Shown here: piece after piece, positions 10,938 to 22,280 of the stretch
Layout: every line of letters begins with the position of its first letter
Position numbering within the stretch: position 1 is the stretch's first letter
Assembly (NCBI GenBank): GCA_023014485.1
Contig: JAJOZX010002704.1
Location: 172,001-236,000 of the forward strand
Reading direction: 5' to 3'
Origin: Bathynomus jamesi
Lineage: Eukaryota; Arthropoda; Malacostraca; Isopoda; Cirolanidae
Length of the DNA: 64,000 nucleotides
Notes under the pieces: generated by a model
Seen by the model: only the letters and a program-made list of their open reading frames with translations
What the model was told of the DNA's origin: nothing
Database searches by the model: none
Position numbers and translations under genes: made by a program

Positions 10938-11535
10938 AGCGGCAATTGAAATAATCTTCCAAGTCGTAACGACAGCTACTCATTATATGGAGATACAGCT
11001 CTTCAGGGTGAACAGTGTAGGCAAGCTCTGCCTTGTACCACTCAAGTGCTCTGTACCAAAGTTCAGGATATTTCGAAGAATCTAAACCTTTTAAATATGC
11101 ATCCAGCTCTAGACCATACTCGCCTTGTTCATTCCTACATTCGATAAATTCGTCGAGCAGAGCGGTATATGCGTATTCAAGAACCGTGTCAAAATAAATC
11201 ATATCCATAACACGACCGTCTAATATAGGCTTTAGCTTGCGGAATCCCACGATTTCAAACATTCTGTCGAGTATGAAACGGTTTCGCGTAGGGACAAGAA
11301 CGTTATTATCAGATGCATTCTTCCACATCAGTCGTATATCAATGCATGGCTGTTCGTTATTTATACACAACGTGCAAACAACGGCATATAAGGGGGCGTC
11401 ACTAATCTGCTCTCTTCTTGTACCTACACCTGCAGGTATTTTATAACGGTCCTCTCCCCACTTCTCAACTATCAGGAAGACTCTATTCATCTCCTCAACA
11501 TGAAACAATATCGACTTTAATGTTTTATCACTCAC
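10927..11535 (-). CDS. Unknown protein, middle gene of the minus-strand cluster
   Basis: An intact frame of 202 codons beginning MSDKTLKSILFHVEEMNRVF and ending NCRYAE. It is acidic overall and contains no recognised catalytic motif, transmembrane span or repeat. It overlaps the following gene by 11 bp and begins 20 bp after the end of the preceding gene. The spacing indicates that the three genes belong together. No function is proposed; an element-specific accessory role is the most that can be inferred. Confidence 0.6.
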   Translation of the reverse strand: MSDKTLKSILFHVEEMNRVFLIVEKWGEDRYKIPAGVGTRREQISDAPLYAVVCTLCINNEQPCIDIRLMWKNASDNNVLVPTRNRFILDRMFEIVGFRKLKPILDGRVMDMIYFDTVLEYAYTALLDEFIECRNEQGEYGLELDAYLKGLDSSKYPELWYRALEWYKAELAYTVHPEELYLHIMSSCRYDLEDYFNCRYAE

Positions 11536-11555
11536 CAGACGTTCATTTCCACAAA

Positions 11556-12143
11556 CTAAACATCTTCACGATCCGGAGCACTATTTGAGACAAACATATG
11601 TCCATATTTATCCTTTTTGTTTAACAAGTGATACTTGTCTCTAAAGTCTGTTAAAAACTCACACAGGCCATTAGCCACAACCTCACTACAAACCTCATCA
11701 TGATATATATTAATATAGTGGTAAAAATACTTAAGATTCTCCATGATGACAAGATTTACATTCTCAACCGTAGGGTACGAGTAGTCGGTGTGGTGTAACA
11801 TGACATAATATCGCTTGTCATACCACTCATCAACAAGACTCACTATCCATAACCGTTGCTTATCTTCTGAACGTGTTGCTTCTACTTCGCGGTATATGTG
11901 AGCCTTTATAAAGGTTAGGTCTATAACATACTTCAATACATCGTCTTTACTACGAAATCCTACAACGCCCTCGCCAGAATACCCGTAGAGTATTTGAACA
12001 TCTTGATCCTTCGCACGGCTCAATGTAGCCTTAAAAGTGGCAAAGGAGGGGGGAATAGGGAGTTTTTCTGTATCCACCACAGCTTGGCACTTTGCCGAAT
12101 ACCACTTCATAAATGTTGAACACGCAATATTAACGGTAGCCAT
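11556..12143 (-). CDS. Unknown protein, first gene of the minus-strand cluster
   Basis: An intact frame of 195 codons, starting MATVNIACSTFMKWYSAKCQ. It contains many aromatic residues (YYVMLHHTDYSYPT, YFYHYINIYHDE) and no motif that I recognise. The start is preceded by about 250 bp without coding that contains a GC-box-like cccctccca and an initiator-like tcagtt near 12200 on the minus strand, so this may be where transcription of the cluster starts. I do not recognise the protein. Confidence 0.6.
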   Translation of the reverse strand: MATVNIACSTFMKWYSAKCQAVVDTEKLPIPPSFATFKATLSRAKDQDVQILYGYSGEGVVGFRSKDDVLKYVIDLTFIKAHIYREVEATRSEDKQRLWIVSLVDEWYDKRYYVMLHHTDYSYPTVENVNLVIMENLKYFYHYINIYHDEVCSEVVANGLCEFLTDFRDKYHLLNKKDKYGHMFVSNSAPDREDV

Positions 12144-12388
12144 TACTATTATTCTTCTACGCAGGAGAATACACGTCTGAGCTCAAGGGTATGCAGAGGT
12201 CAACTGAGCACTCAGAGATAGAGGCATGCTCAGGTAGCGGCAGGACTCACGTTGCCGATCTTACAGTGGGAGGGGCTTAGCTTTTTACTGTACACACACA
12301 CACACACACACGCACGCAAAGGAGAAACTGAAATGCTAATTGAAACACGATTTATTTAATAAATGAAATATTCAAGGTGTATATATAT
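12144..12388. other. Intergenic gap between polymerase remnant and unknown cluster
   Basis: It contains a (CA)n run at 12294-12312 and, on the minus strand, a GC-rich candidate promoter area upstream of the gene starting at 12143. No gene is seen. Confidence 0.4.
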
Positions 12389-15300
12389 TTACAAATACGT
12401 GTAATAAATAAGTTGACAATAGACATATGAAAGATTATGGTAACCAAAGGGCACGGTATCATAGGTACCAGGCACCTGGTAACGTTTCCTATAGGTGTTA
12501 CGGCACACCTTTGTACCCCTAAGTTCCTTCACGCCCACCAACTTCTGTGCCCGAAAATTGTGGGTACTTACAGTCAGTTGGGGTAGCTGGTCATCCTCAT
12601 CTTCCAAGCACACTAGTTCCCTCAACGAGTCAAAGTTAACGACTCGACGGTTCGCTTGGTTAAGCGTGATACCCTTAGCCTTCACGATATACTTCGTATC
12701 ATCCCCTGTCCTCACTCGTTTGTGTCCTGTTGACACAAACTACTCTGCGTATGCGATGTCTCCATACTCATCCTTGATCTCGTCAGTTAGCTCTCCGAGG
12801 AACTCCCCAATAGCGGGCATGTATTCACCTTCCCTCGCTGTGAATATCACGCTATCTGTGTTAGCGTACAAAACCCTCCGCCCAAAAGAATGCAACAGGC
12901 CCCAAAGTTTGTTGCGTGCGTAGGCTGTTGTGAAGCTGGTTACACGTGTGTTTGTAACGTGTGAGGTATCTGTGGCCAATTCGGTATTGTTGTACTTTAT
13001 TATGTAAGTATTACCTACATTCACAATCTCCATGATCTCTTTATCGGGAGTGTTAGCATAATCCCAGACTTCACTATAACTTTGTGCCAAATTAACGTTC
13101 CATTTGCCAGTATTTTGTGCAAATTTTCCTCAAAGACTTTTTAGACAACTTTGCACTAAAGCGCTTGCCAGGGTTCTTTACAATTTGAGAACGGTCAAGC
13201 TGTATAAATTCACGATCACGGTAACGCTGAATATAAACCGTTTTTTCATCTTCGGTATCAACCCCTCGCAGATATCCTGACGCTTCAATCTTAGCCCTCA
13301 AAAATGCGTTTATATATGGTGTGAAAAGGTTGGGTAGCTTCTGAAACCTCCACACCTTGTGTATCTTCATTATTCTATACCCATGGTGTATGGTCACAAT
13401 CACCATTGTTCTCTTCTGCGCACTTCACGCACAGGGGAAACAGGAATTTGTGATCTATAACGACGGGTGAGATCGGCATCCATAAATCGCGAGGGGGGAG
13501 CACGTCTACGAAAGAGAGTCCAAAGTAGCGCTCATTCAAGTTGGCTGAAAACTCCTCGATGGTGGGCAGGTCAGGCCCCACCAGTTTCTCAGGTGCACCT
13601 ACGGGGTACGGATTGTTCTTCATCAGGTAGGGGTATAAAGAACAGAAGTTGTAGTAATGGAGTTTCACACCCTCCGTAGGCAGAAAGTATAGCTTGAAGG
13701 GATTTCTACGCACTCCGAACGAGCTATCACCGCACTTGAGAGGATCCAGCACCATTGGACGTTTGATCGTGTTTATTTCTTCACGGTACTGTCCATCTGC
13801 CTCCATCCGTGCATCATACTCATGCTCCCACAAGACTTTGTAAGTGAACTGGAAGCCTATAAGTTGATCGCGGGTGCGGGTCCACGCAAGACAGTCGGCA
13901 GGAGATCTACCGTGGATATCTCCTACGATTCCACATTCAGGACGGGGGCATCCATGCCACCAGCAACCGTTAAAGGAGTACACAGTCTTCTCACCAGTGG
14001 CACGGTTTTCACTTAAACCATCAACCCAAAAAACACGACCATTAACCATTAACTTCACCCGTTTTGCGGGCATGCATTATGTATACACCTGTCTGTTGCT
14101 GTAGGTGTATGAGCCAGTAAATAGCCTTGTGCCCATAACTGCGGGGATTGTTTCTGTGGATAACGGCTAAGTTGTCTTTAGGCATGAAGTTATTCTTGAA
14201 CACCGTAAAACATAATGAGGTGATGGTTGTTGCGACTTGCAACGGATCGCATTTGAAACGATGTATCTACATCCTTCTAAAGGCCTGGAAACATACTCTA
14301 AGCACGCGCACATCATTCACGCAATAACGCTCACATTCATCAGCTATATTATAAGGATTACATTCATTAAAACTGCTGTAGTATTGGTCAAAATTTTCAC
14401 GTTCATCTGTACTCATACATTCATAGTTAAAGTAATGTTTGGGTGGAGGCAGTCCTACATAATTTAAAGTTTCGCTAGTGAGGAATGTGTAAGGGAAATA
14501 TCCTTTTGAAACTTCAGCGGCTACGCCCATCACCTTGGGTAGCTTTGCTAATTTACAAGGTGTGAATAATAAAGTGTCTTTAAACTGTACAGTGTACATT
14601 ACCTCTTATTTGCATCTGTATTAGATTGTTACCTCTCTTCAAGGGATGACCTGTAAATATCTCAGATGACTTGTGCTCAAGCAACTCCTTATGAAGGAAC
14701 TGTGTGTCAAATTTTGCCCCGTTATGGGCGAGAATATACACAGTCAATTTTTTTAATTTGTCCGCTAACTTGACAATATAGGACACAAAGAGTTTCACAG
14801 GGCTATCGTGGGCACTCGTTTTAAAAACGTTTGTCCGTTTACCACATTTGTGACACTCATCACACTCGAGCTCCATAAACTCATCACAGATAGTCTGGCT
14901 CACAAGTATATGTGGAATAACCTCTTTGGTTTCAGCGTTCGTGTATGTTTCTATATAGTAGTACACAGTTATACAAGGGTTGTTTTTAGTCTTAGCATCT
15001 TTCATATAACATACATGTTTTACTCCAACCGCCTTATATTTCTCATAGCATGTAGAACAGTGAATTTCATCATATTTATGCTTGAAATTCCCCCAATTAT
15101 CCATCATATGAAACATACCACATTCACATATTCTCATTTTCCTGCATGTGCCAATTGATATATGGAGCTCAAAACAGTTATTATTGAAAAATGTGCGTCT
15201 ACACACATCACAATCCCTCTTCTCAGCTTCAACTACACGGCTTTCACATTTGGAGCTTTCAAACTGCTCACATACCATGTGGCAATCTTTACAATGTTTC

Positions 15301-16440
15301 ACTATATCATCCGCAAACTCGATACACCCCTTACACAAATCATGATGTCGTCCATATTTTCGACTTTTATCATAACTCGCGTAAAGGTCCCTTATATTAC
15401 GGATGGGGAGATACATTGTCCCTGACAGTCCTAAAATAAGTAGGGGTCTTGTACGATCTCTCACACAGCTTTTAAAAACATACACAGTTCTACGACGATC
15501 ATCCATTCCAAATACAACTATACGAACATTCATTTCCTGTTCTACCCTTCTCAGCTCCTCAGGACCCATGTTACAGTCAAACTCAAGTTTACAGTCTACA
15601 GCTAGTTTACGGGCACGCCCCACTACCGTAGGCAACCAAATTTTTGGGCCTGTGTATTTAGTACAGTAAACATACGAGCTAAGACTACTGCTATGAAGCC
15701 GCAGCCACGATCGACGTTTATATGCCGTCTATAAATAGCCTGAGAATTGAAGTTAAGAGTATAAGGTGTGGTACTATGATCTGCAACACGGAATACACGG
15801 TCAATATTTACCGTGAAGTTGTCCATATTGAAGGATATACTAGTTTGAGAGGCCTGCATTATACGGCCTAATATATACTCTATATCTTCAGCTGCCAAAC
15901 GTCTGACTGACGTCATCTGACCCGAATCCGAAGGACAGCCTCGTCCTGACTTCACGTTCGTCCCGGTTCTGAAGGGAAACTCTACAATACGTTCAACTAT
16001 GCGCCGTATTCCGTGTTCAATATCATTGCTATACATGGATCTAGGACCAACCCTGACTATATACCGATTTCTAGTCAAGGCCGGGGTAGGGGTAGCGGTG
16101 CGCACCAACTCGAATGTTATGCCATCCTCAACAGAACGGGAAGCTGCTGTGGAGGATGTACCCGGAATTGAATAAAGGAGTATATTTGAGGAAGGTACTA
16201 TTGTGGGGGTTGTGTCGTAAGACGTAGAAGGTTGGGGCTCTATTACTGTTGCTCTAACAACCGGCTCAACCCTGGCGTGCTTTACGCCTGACGTGGTGGG
16301 CTCTTCATCATGCCTCCGCTTTGAACTGGCGCGTGCTACAGGTATCGCTGGTGAGGATTCGTCAGCGGGGATGGATTCTGTAGCTGCACGGTTAACGGGT
16401 TCGTCTGTGATATCGATGATGGGGTGCTGTACATCGTCGT
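12389..16440 (-). pseudogene. Polinton family B DNA polymerase, multiply broken
   Basis: Reading right to left: a disordered N-terminal part open from about 16440; then RVGPRSMYSNDIEHGIRRI; zinc-finger-like Cys pairs around 15.0-15.3 kb; and the exonuclease block ILAHNGAKFDTQFL near 14.7 kb. YCVNDVRVL (Exo III) follows near 14.3 kb, then the motif A region YYNFCSLYPY near 13.65 kb, a degraded motif B NPGKRFSAKL near 13.17 kb and motif C YANTDSVIF near 12.85 kb. The C-terminal block is VKAKGITLN. There are about four frame changes (near 15.63, 14.59, 14.06, 13.39-13.09 kb) and TAG stops at about 14267 and 12738. Both motif A and motif C have Asn where the family has its metal-binding Asp. The family replicates the element by protein priming; this copy cannot do so. 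Confidence 0.85.
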
Positions 16441-16449
16441 CATTCGCGG

Positions 16450-16965
16450 TTCTGTGGAAGAAGAAAACAAAATATAAGGAGCAGCACTACGTATCAATCA
16501 GTGTTCAACGAGTACCAGATGAAATCTTGTTCCACAAGGGGGTCTATGACGTTAATTCGTTAAAAGGTAATGAGCATACAGTTATTGTAATTGACGATCT
16601 CATGTTGGAAATGGATAAAACGTTTGCCGAGACATTTACAGTGTTCTCCCACCATCTTAACATAAGCGTATTCTTCATCAACCAGAATCTATTTTTTAAA
16701 AATAGATACATGCGCGATGTGTCGCTAAATACACAATATCTAGTCTTATTCGCGCAACGTAGATATGTCTCACAAATTTGGGTATTAGCCAATTAAATGT
16801 TCCCGAATCAGAGTAAGGAGTTTTTGAGGTTTATAAAGAGGCCACAAACCAGCGTTATAGATATTTGCTTTGTGACCTTCACCCGCGAAACACGTTTAGA
16901 GTGCTTCTAAGAACGAATATATTCCCAAGCGAACCTGAAACGGTGTATATTCCAGAATGACAAAT
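16450..16965 (+). pseudogene. Polinton packaging ATPase (FtsK/HerA type), N-terminally truncated
   Basis: The Walker B-like VIVIDDLMLEMD is followed by SVFFINQNLFF and then QYLVLFAQRRY, the order seen in the genome-packaging ATPases of Polintons and related viruses. The Walker A half is absent: immediately upstream the opposite strand codes for the polymerase N-terminus, so sequence has been lost between the two divergent genes. The frame ends at 16794 with WVLAN, but conserved-looking sequence continues to about 16960 in other frames, so the tail is also frameshifted. Confidence 0.7.
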
Positions 16966-17280
16966 AGGCTAAAGAAATACCGTGAATTAATAAAAATCTA
17001 TCAACGATTGCCCGGGACGCTGCAACAGATGTTTGTTAAAAATATCGACTCGAACTTTTTAAAATACATCTGTGAAATCAGTCTTAATGTTATAAAATGT
17101 AATGTGCCAATGAAACCCTCTCAGAAGACTCACTTACGTCGTTACGAGAACATAAATACAAGAGTTCGCTCATAAAAGTCAAACTGTGGGTAAGAAAAAG
17201 CGCATTATTGTACAAAGAGGAAGATCATTCCTACCCATCTTATTTTCAGTTTGGGGTCCTTTACTGACTAGATTAATATA
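16957..17280 (+). pseudogene. Small conserved Polinton protein, basic with hydrophobic end
   Basis: The first 72 codons, starting at ATG 16957, include RLPGTLQQMFVKNI and VPMKPSQKTHLRRYENI, the pattern of a small conserved Polinton protein: helix-rich, then a QK-x-LRR basic block. The expected tail, basic KKKR, then RGRSFLPILFSV, is present in another frame around 17195-17265. One frameshift therefore ends the frame early at 17175. Its role is unknown; a small virion or membrane-active protein is only inference. Confidence 0.5.
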
Positions 17281-17986
17281 ATGAAGAAGGTAGGTGTGAT
17301 TCCGCACGAGGTGTATGCTTCATTGCAAAGTTCAAAGATTCCAGACACGGTTCTAGAACCCCGTAAAAGTAGGCTTAAAAGAATGGAAAGCGAGTTGCTA
17401 GCCCTATTAAACAGTGAAAAGTCACCTGATGAGAAAAGGATCTTGTACCAAGAGGCTTTGCAGAAATTTCTTCATGAGTACGAGATTATAAGAATCCGAC
17501 AGAGCTCCCCGTGGTTATTAGGCACAGCGCGAGTAGTGCTGAGCATGGCGACACAGGACCTGGCCCGACGTTAGAGATGACCAACCAAAGAACAACGGAA
17601 CACAACACATCGAACATGTGCTAAAAAACAGCCTCCCACATACATTGAGGAATAAAGGGTCTTATAAATTGAGTGAGGACCCCATCATACAGTGGGCCGA
17701 TACAGGCGAGGTCATTGTTGAAGGAACAAGGGTACAAGGATCCAATATCGTTGATATTCATGATCTGGTGAGAAAGTGGGACAGACCCTCGCCAACAGGC
17801 TGGAAGCATATTAAAGCAAGACTACAACAAATAAATGTCCCCAAAACATTGATAGGTAATCTGAATAGGTTAAAAGACTTGGATCAAGTCTCGCATGTGT
17901 CACAACTGAGTACGCCATCGCCCACAGCGGTCTCTGAAGAGGAGAAAGAAGAGAACAAACGGCCAGCCTTATCCACGTGTCTCTAA
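17281..17986 (+). pseudogene. Conserved Polinton hypothetical protein in two frames
   Basis: A first frame (17281-17574, 97 aa) begins MKKVGVIPHEVYASLQ and has a charged helical segment. A second frame (17618-17986) contains IIQWADTGEVIVEGTRVQGS, IHDLVRKWDRP and an acidic, Ser-rich tail. This pair resembles the conserved protein of unknown function encoded between the ATPase and the integrase in other Polintons. I think it is one gene broken around 17540-17620, but two separate genes cannot be excluded. Confidence 0.5.
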
Positions 17987-17995
17987 AATACGCAA

Positions 17996-19040
17996 ATGGC
18001 TAACATATTAAGTAAACGCTATTATGATATTTCTAACCCCGCCTCCTATGGTGGCATTAATAGACTGTACAGAGGTGTTTACGGTGTAAGGAAAAAAGAT
18101 GTTGGGAGATTTTTGCGGGAAGAGGATACTTATACACTTCATAAACCGGTTAGAAAAAGGTTTGAAACGGCCAAGCCAACAGCTGCTTCGATTGACTCTA
18201 TTTGGCAGGCGGATTTAACAGATATGCAAAGATATTCAGTGTATAACGATGGTTACCGCTACATCCTATTCATAATAGATCTATTCTCTAGATATCTGTG
18301 GCTAACTCCTCTGAAAAATAAATTGCCTGAAACAGTAGCTAAAGCGACCAAAACGTTGATGTTGAAAGAAAACAGGATTCCTGACTATTTTTGTATGTAT
18401 ATGGGGAAAGAATTTATAGGTCACGCTTTTCAGAACATGCTAACAGAGTTTAATATCAGTTACTACACTGGCAGTTCTATACATAAGGCCTCTTTAGCCG
18501 AAACAGTTCAACGTACCATAAAGGAACGCATGCATCGCTATTTTACACATAAAACACATACAGATATATAAACGTTCTGGTCATTGGCTCATCTACAACC
18601 GTTCACACCATCGCACGATTGGACAACACCTAACGAGTTTTAGAAAGAGGTACGCGCCAGAGGTGAGAAGAGATGGACACCACCACCACACTCTGCGCGT
18701 TTCAAAATCAATGATTATGTAAGGCTGTCACGTTCGGGAAATAAATTCGCGAAGGGATTTGAGCAAGGATGGACACGTGAGATTTTTAAAGTTCGTGCTA
18801 TGAGACCTAAAGGTGAGATAATGATGTATTACGTTGAAGATTTGAATGGGGAAGAATCGCAGGAGGCTTTTACCGCGAGGAGTTGCAGAAAGTGCATTTA
18901 ATTTAGGAAAAAGTGTTTAAAATTGAAAAATTTTAGGAAGCAAAGGTTCAGGAAAGAGAAAAATGTACCTGGTGAAATGGCTGGGTTACCCAGAAAGCTT
19001 CAACACCTATATAAAAGCTGATGCAATAATGAAGCTTAAA
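17996..19040 (+). pseudogene. Polinton retroviral-type integrase with chromodomain, broken
   Basis: The first 191 codons are one frame and carry the catalytic core: first Asp in WQADLTDM, then RYILFIIDLFSRYLWL and the final Glu in LAETVQRTIKERM. At the second catalytic position the usual Asp before GKEF is missing; it reads MYMGKEF. The frame stops at 18571. Downstream, in other frames, the C-terminal SH3-like part (VRLSRSGNKFAKGF) and a chromodomain (MYLVKWLGYPESFNTY) can still be read to about 19040. In Polintons this enzyme inserts the element; this copy is inactive. Confidence 0.8.
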
Positions 19041-19049
19041 TAGTATGCA

Positions 19050-19895
19050 ACATGGCTCCTACCACTTCTACGTCACACTCCCGTCCTCCTCTCCTGTCTG
19101 TACATCCTAACAACACCCTCGCCAACTTTGTGACAGAACTCCACGGACCCATTGAATTGGAGCGTGATTCGTATGAGGTGGGTTATGTGAACTCCAGTTA
19201 GCCACCAAATTTTTAACTCTTGAAAATGAGCAAATCATATTTCTGATCATTAGAAGATCGATGTGCGAAAAATTAGGCATAACCTTAGACAATACTATGC
19301 GTTCAGTCCTGTTCGTGAGGAACGGTACTATAGCACAAATGTATCGCTAGGAATCGGGCATTATGATACAGCCATGGACATTGTGACGGGGTTAAACAAG
19401 AGTCTTGAAAGTCGTACCTGAAACGATTTACTTTTTGAAGTCGTAAACATAGACACGCCTGCATGCACATTGAAGTTAAAGTCAACGCTTAGTAGAAATA
19501 TTAAAGATAAAGAGCTGTTCACAATTGTGGCTGAGGGCCGATATAGCGCAGCTCTCCAAAGAGATACCTTTCACGAGGCACAGCATGACTTGTCCAGCTT
19601 AATGTATCAATGAAGATGGAGAAATTGGGTGAAAGCTCTCGCCCCCAGACATGTGCTATATTTACAGCAATATCGTAGAGCACCAATTTGTTGGGGACAC
19701 CCAGGGCGCCTGCTGCGCATTGCACACATCCCCAACCATAGAGGGAAAAGTTTGAGCATTACATATGACAAGCCCCATTATGTGAATGTTGCGACTAATC
19801 TATTAACCAACATCTCGATATATATAAGAACGATTGAGGAAAAAATTTCCCATTCGGTGATGGGAGCTTAACAGTGAAACTACACTTTCGTCGTT
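19050..19895 (+). pseudogene. Minor capsid (penton-like) protein candidate, heavily broken
   Basis: It begins near 19051 with MAPTTSTSHSRPPLLS, then NTLANFVTELHGPIELERDS and YEVGYVNSS, the N-terminal pattern (N-T-L-x2-F-x-T-x-L ... E-V-x-x ... S) of a conserved virion protein of Polintons. A stop follows directly at about 19199, and several more stops and shifts occur to 19.9 kb, so most of the protein cannot be followed. Position between integrase and core protein fits the usual gene order. The assignment to the penton protein is inference. Confidence 0.4.
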
Positions 19896-19899
19896 TATA

Positions 19900-20235
19900 A
19901 TGACTCGAAACCATTCACAGTCTACCGAGGGTGAGGATACCAGCGTGGGAGTGGACTTGGATCCATTTTTTCATCCATACTACGCACCGCTGTCCCACTG
20001 TTGAAGAGGGGTGCCAGGTACCTAGGGCGGAAGGCGTTACAAACAGGTTTTAACGCGGCAGAAGACATAATGGGGCAACTAAGCCTAAAGAAGCTCTAAA
20101 AAACATTTAAAACGTACACGGGAAAATCATCAAAGATGCAAAGAGAAAAATGCGTGGTGTGAAAGAAGGGGTTACCATCACGTGGCGCTAAACGTAAAAG
20201 GAAAAAAAAAGAAGTGCTCTAAGCGTATGAAACCT
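19900..20235 (+). pseudogene. Small basic core-like Polinton protein, broken
   Basis: Different frames give FFHPYYAPLSHC, RGARYLGRKALQTGFNAAED and IKDAKRKMRGVKEG followed by Lys/Arg-rich segments. This matches a short Polinton protein with an Arg-Gly segment, an amphipathic helix and a basic tail, like adenovirus minor core proteins. At least three frame changes are needed. No activity can remain. Confidence 0.45.
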
Positions 20236-20339
20236 ATGGCTGATCATTTTTTTAACTGATATAAGCTGAGGACACTACTCTCACGAATCATAGGCTGACT
20301 AATACTTGTCGAGGGAGGTGGCACTATTTCTGACTCGTC

Positions 20340-22279
20340 ATGGCGCGTTTCATCCATCCGTGTAGTTCACAATGCTGTAAATCGGAACTGTCCCTCTTTG
20401 ATATGCCCCCCACTCAGGTCTCTATTGAGCATAGCGACTTTATTACAATTAACCCATTAAACACAATTAGTTCGCCCAGTGCCCCTATAGAATTCGTGAT
20501 ACCCAGCTCAGGCCCTTACTTTTTTGACCCGAGCTGCATGCACATGTACGCTAAACTGCGTATAGCCCATTCTGATGGAACGGACTGCGATGATAGTTAC
20601 TCTGCCTACCCTGAAACCAACTTTTTACACTCCATATTCAGCCAGTGTGAGGTGTATTTAAACCAGGTTAACATCTCGGCAGGAACGGGTACTACCACCT
20701 ACGAGCCTATCTGGAAAATGTCCTCAACTTTTCAAAAGAAGCGAAGGACACCTTTTTAACTGCCGAGGGGTATTACCACACTAAAGATGAAGATGGAATA
20801 AAGGATAAATTTAAAAATTCTAAAAAAAGATATATGAATGTTTTGGACGCCTGCATACAGACTTCACATTCCAGGAGAAGTTGCTTATGAACGGGGTGGA
20901 TATGAACTTGAAGCTTACCCGCACGATTCCTGAGATCTGCATAAATCTGGGGTCTGATCAAGAAGGCGCGAAACCCCTTGTGATCCACATCATGGAGACG
21001 TATTTGCGTATACGCCGAGTGAAATTAAGTTCCCTGAAACAAATAGAAATTGAGAAAGACTTAATACACGCCACAGTAAAATACCCAATTTACAGGGTAC
21101 ATATCAAACTATACACGGTCCCCGCCGGGTTGGCCTCGAAGCAGCTAGAAAACGTGGCCCTTGGAGTCCTACCTTAAAGGATATTAATTGGAATGCAGGA
21201 CCACGCCTCGACGAATGGAAAATATAAAAAGAGTGCCTTTAAATTCGAGAATTTCGGCCTTAAAAATATTACTCTATACGTAAATGGCATTGCTTTGGGA
21301 GGGACCATGATTACGGACTACTCATCAGACACTGTGTTCCCGCTCTGCGCGAGAGCATATAGTAGTCTGGCTCATAATACAGGCGCCTGTGACGAACTTG
21401 GTTTTGGTGTGAAGCAGAAAGAATTTGTCGAAGAATTTAACATTTATTCATTTGATATTACCCCTGACTTGTCTACTGGCGCCAGTGGCGGTCCTAGCTT
21501 ACATGACGCCCTGGGCGAACCTCACCTTCAGCGCCCCCCCCCCTGTTCGCCAACACACACACATTCGAATCCCCCCAAAATAAAGGGCAGACATAACTCT
21601 TTCACAAAATAACTTTTTATTGGACTAATTGTTGGAACTTCAGAACCAAAACAAAGACTCAAATTTCTGAATTTTACAAATCCTTTATCACGTAAATAGA
21701 ATAACTCACTTAAGAGAATGTAATTATGATACTATGAACAGGAAAAATACAAATTAAATTGCACAACTGCCATAAATAAACTAGAGAATCAAATTTCTAA
21801 ATTGTACAAATGCTCTATCACATAAATAGAATAAGACACTTAAGAGAGGGTAATTATTATGCTACACTTTGAACAAGAAACAAAATAAATTGCACCACAG
21901 CACAACTGCCATCTAAAGCCTGACTCTTCTTACCTTCCTTGATGCAAAGTCATTGATCTTTTATTATTTATTTTATTTTATTTTTTATTTTTATTTATTT
22001 CTTCATTTATTTATTCTTATTTTTATTTTTATTTTTTTTTCCAGGCGCTCATGCCGCCCCTCCACAAATGCCGCCCTGTGCGGCTGCCCATATTGCCCAT
22101 ATGAGGAACCGCCACTGACTGGCGCAGATACGCATTTAAGTCCACAGCAGAATGGGAATATCTCAGTCAGGTTGGAATTTGCCAAGCCTATAGACGCGCC
22201 TATAAGTGTACTCGTGTACCTCGAAACACAGGCACTAATAGAAGTTGATCGTTTCAGGAACGTGGTCACAGACTTTTAA
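20340..22279 (+). pseudogene. Polinton major capsid protein, interrupted by a hAT element
   Basis: The N-terminal part (from an ATG at 20340 or the one at 20403) has DMPPTQVSIEHSDFITINPL, SGPYFFDPSCMHMYAKLRI and FLHSIFSQCEVYLN, typical of the double jelly-roll major capsid protein of Polintons. Frame changes near 20745 and 20880, and a TAA near 21178, break the middle part. At 21475-22125 a hAT-type element is inserted; the C-terminal block (LEFAKPIDAPISVLVYLE ... RNVVTDF) resumes after it and ends at 22279. The protein would form the capsid shell in an active element. Confidence 0.8.
21475..22125. mobile_element. Non-autonomous hAT element (635 bp) with perfect 8-bp target duplication
   Basis: The ends are CAGTGGCGGT (21483) and ACCGCCACTG (to 22117). 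The flanks are identical 8-mers, actggcgc (21475-21482 and 22118-22125). The interior carries a CCCCCCCC run, an approximate 126-bp tandem duplication (about 21660-21780 and 21785-21910) and a T-rich stretch, with no transposase. The TIR matches that of the element at 36506-36731. Confidence 0.9.
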
Positions 22280-22280
22280 A

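Noticed and set aside
21953..22279. Separate gene on the plus strand after the T-rich stretch
   Set aside because: Its second half is the capsid C-terminus and its first half is the end of the hAT insertion.
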